Shown here: piece after piece, positions 4,916-5,696 of the stretch
Layout: every line of letters starts with the position of its first letter
Position numbering within the stretch: position 1 is the first letter of the stretch
DNA from: Candidatus Dormiibacterota bacterium
GTDB taxonomy: Bacteria; Chloroflexota; Dormibacteria; Aeolococcales; Aeolococcaceae
Assembly: GCA_955651875.1 (NCBI GenBank)
Contig: CATPAP010000232.1
Coordinates: 1-5,696 of the forward strand
Length of the DNA stretch: 5,696 nt
Reading direction: 5' to 3'
Program-made: the position numbers and the translations under genes
The notes under the pieces: model-generated
Database searches by the model: none
What the model was told of the DNA's origin: nothing
Seen by the model: only the letters and a program-made list of their open reading frames with translations

Positions 4916-5287
4916 TCAGTCGTCGTCGGTGAGCGCGTACGTCAGCAGCCCGCCGATGAGACTGACGTTCTTGTTGAAGTGGACCTGCTGATTGCGGCGC
5001 ATGCCGGGATCGCTCTGCTTCCAGAACTGGTGCCCGGCGTACGTGGTGGGGACGAGCGCAGCCGCCAGGCCGAGGGCGGCCAGCCGCGGCTTGAGCCCGA
5101 TGGCCAGGGCGGTCCCGCCGACGACCATGCTCGCACCGTTGAGTCGCACCATCAGCTCGGGTTCGGGGAGCGGCAGATTCTCGCTCACCAGGTTCGTGCG
5201 CCCGCCGGGTTTGGTCAGACTGTCATACCCGGCGATCACGAAGATCGTCGCGAACAGAGTGCGGCCGATGAAACGCAGCAGGGTCAT
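4916..5287 (-). CDS. DoxX family membrane protein
   Basis: The 123-residue protein has four membrane segments, at about 4-22, 46-64, 66-84 and 106-119. The pattern is typical of DoxX: GRTLFATIFVIAGYDSLTKP at the start, then LNGASMVVGGTALAIGL, and KNVSLIGGLL near the end. Characterised DoxX-like proteins are linked to thiosulfate:quinone oxidoreduction in archaea and to membrane redox-stress complexes in mycobacteria; the biochemical role of this copy is unknown. ATG 5287-5285 is preceded by GAGGTGG with a 4-base spacer. The C-terminus ends in three Asp. It is convergent with the MFS gene (19 bases between stops, no clear terminator seen) and divergent from the dodecin gene. Confidence 0.9.
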   Translation of the reverse strand: MTLLRFIGRTLFATIFVIAGYDSLTKPGGRTNLVSENLPLPEPELMVRLNGASMVVGGTALAIGLKPRLAALGLAAALVPTTYAGHQFWKQSDPGMRRNQQVHFNKNVSLIGGLLTYALTDDD

Positions 5288-5361
5288 GTGGCCACCTCGT
5301 GGGTGTCGGGTTCCGCTTCATCGTACCCAGCGCGTCCCAAGGGCGCCGTGGATGGCGGTCC

Positions 5362-5383
5362 GGCTGCGCAAGAATGCGCAGCC
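5362..5383. repeat. Perfect 9-bp inverted repeat upstream of dodecin
   Basis: GGCTGCGCA (5362-5370) and TGCGCAGCC (5375-5383) flank the loop AGAA. It lies 31 bases upstream of the dodecin ATG, in the 127-bp divergent region shared with DoxX. No plus-strand gene ends just before it and no T-tract follows, so it is more likely an operator or a 5' leader hairpin than a terminator. I could not assign a convincing -35/-10 pair for either gene; TACGAT at 5325-5320 on the minus strand is a possible -10 for DoxX. Confidence 0.55.
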
Positions 5384-5414
5384 TCATCAGTGGCAACCCG
5401 TGGAGGAACTCCGC

Positions 5415-5630
5415 ATGGCCGATTCCGTCTATCGCGTCACCGAACTTGTCGGCGTCAGCACCGAATCATGGGAAGACGCCGCCCGGCGCGCCATCGAGAC
5501 CGCATCGGGATCGCTCCGCGACCTCCGGGTCGCCGAGGTTGTCAAGTTCGACCTCACCGTCGAGGACGGCAAGGTGGCCCGATTCCGCACGCGCGTTGCA
5601 CTCTCCTTCAAGTACGAGCCCGGCACGTAG
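5415..5630 (+). CDS. Dodecin, small flavin-binding protein
   Basis: The 71-residue product has the usual dodecin length and its beta-alpha-beta-beta layout: VYRVTELVGVSTESWEDAA (strand then helix), ASGSLRDLRVAEVVKFDLTV and GKVARFRTRVALSFKYE (the two long strands). Dodecins assemble as hollow dodecamers in the cytosol that store or sequester riboflavin, FMN or FAD, or coenzyme A in some members. The position that carries the flavin-stacking Trp in the Halobacterium and mycobacterial proteins (LDWFEV context) is Val39 here (LRVAEV), which I recall as common in the SWE-containing bacterial subfamily. GGAGG at 5402-5406 lies 8 bases before ATG 5415, fixing the start; the frame is open far upstream but that part is antisense to DoxX. 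The family call is firm; ligand binding is uncertain. Confidence 0.93.
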   Translation: MADSVYRVTELVGVSTESWEDAARRAIETASGSLRDLRVAEVVKFDLTVEDGKVARFRTRVALSFKYEPGT

Positions 5631-5696
5631 GACACGCGGGGCAGACCGGCACCGGCGAGCGCGCGGGCCATGGTGTCGAGGCCGAACGCCTCAACC

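Noticed and set aside
4992..5414. Long upstream extension of the dodecin frame
   Set aside because: It is antisense to DoxX, and the Shine-Dalgarno site at 5402-5406 and the family length both support ATG 5415.
5631..5696. Minus-strand frame entering from the right edge (EAFGLDTMARALAGAGLPR)
   Set aside because: It looks coding-like for about 20 codons but stays open antisense across the whole dodecin gene, and too little is in the window to support a gene.

Overview
The window looks like chromosomal DNA of a high-GC actinobacterium. The genes strongly prefer G or C at the third codon position and use GTG as well as ATG starts. Two promoters appear to give leaderless messages. The gene families (single-cluster SoxR without SoxS, NarL-type two-component system, DoxX, dodecin) fit that group. 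The genus cannot be read from the sequence; Nocardioides-like or related Propionibacteriales would fit but is only a guess.

Layout. (1) 1-584: the 5' end of a short-chain dehydrogenase (SDR) gene on the minus strand runs off the left edge, divergent from a soxR gene on the plus strand. The 30 bp between their starts hold an 18-bp palindrome inside a 19-bp promoter spacer, the classic arrangement of a MerR/SoxR-activated promoter, here driving the SDR gene. (2) 585-1227: a convergent junction with a compound hairpin, then two small minus-strand genes: a 43-residue lysine-rich basic protein and a 114-residue exported protein with a C-terminal membrane anchor. (3) 1377-3244: a minus-strand two-component system. 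A 488-residue multi-membrane-segment HisKA_3 histidine kinase overlaps by 7 bases a response regulator that has a complete receiver but no DNA-binding domain. (4) 3245-3594: a 350-bp gap between the divergent kinase and transporter genes, with several hairpins and a 14-codon mini-ORF that has a strong Shine-Dalgarno site. (5) 3595-4896: an MFS (DHA3/MFS_3-type) exporter, visibly less GC-rich than its neighbours. (6) 4916-5630: a DoxX membrane protein (minus) divergent from a dodecin (plus), with a perfect 9-bp hairpin in the dodecin upstream region. The last 66 bases hold no gene I can support.

How the parts may work together. The left end is a redox-sensing unit: SoxR with its [2Fe-2S] cysteines very likely controls the adjacent oxidoreductase. 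The kinase, receiver and divergent MFS exporter look like a sensing-and-export cassette, but because the regulator lacks an output domain, control of the exporter must come either through another protein or through the structured leader. The DoxX/dodecin pair suggests membrane-redox and flavin-handling functions, by family only. The best candidates for something new are the SoxR box with two leaderless divergent genes, the output-less response regulator, and the mini-ORF plus mutually exclusive hairpins upstream of the exporter.
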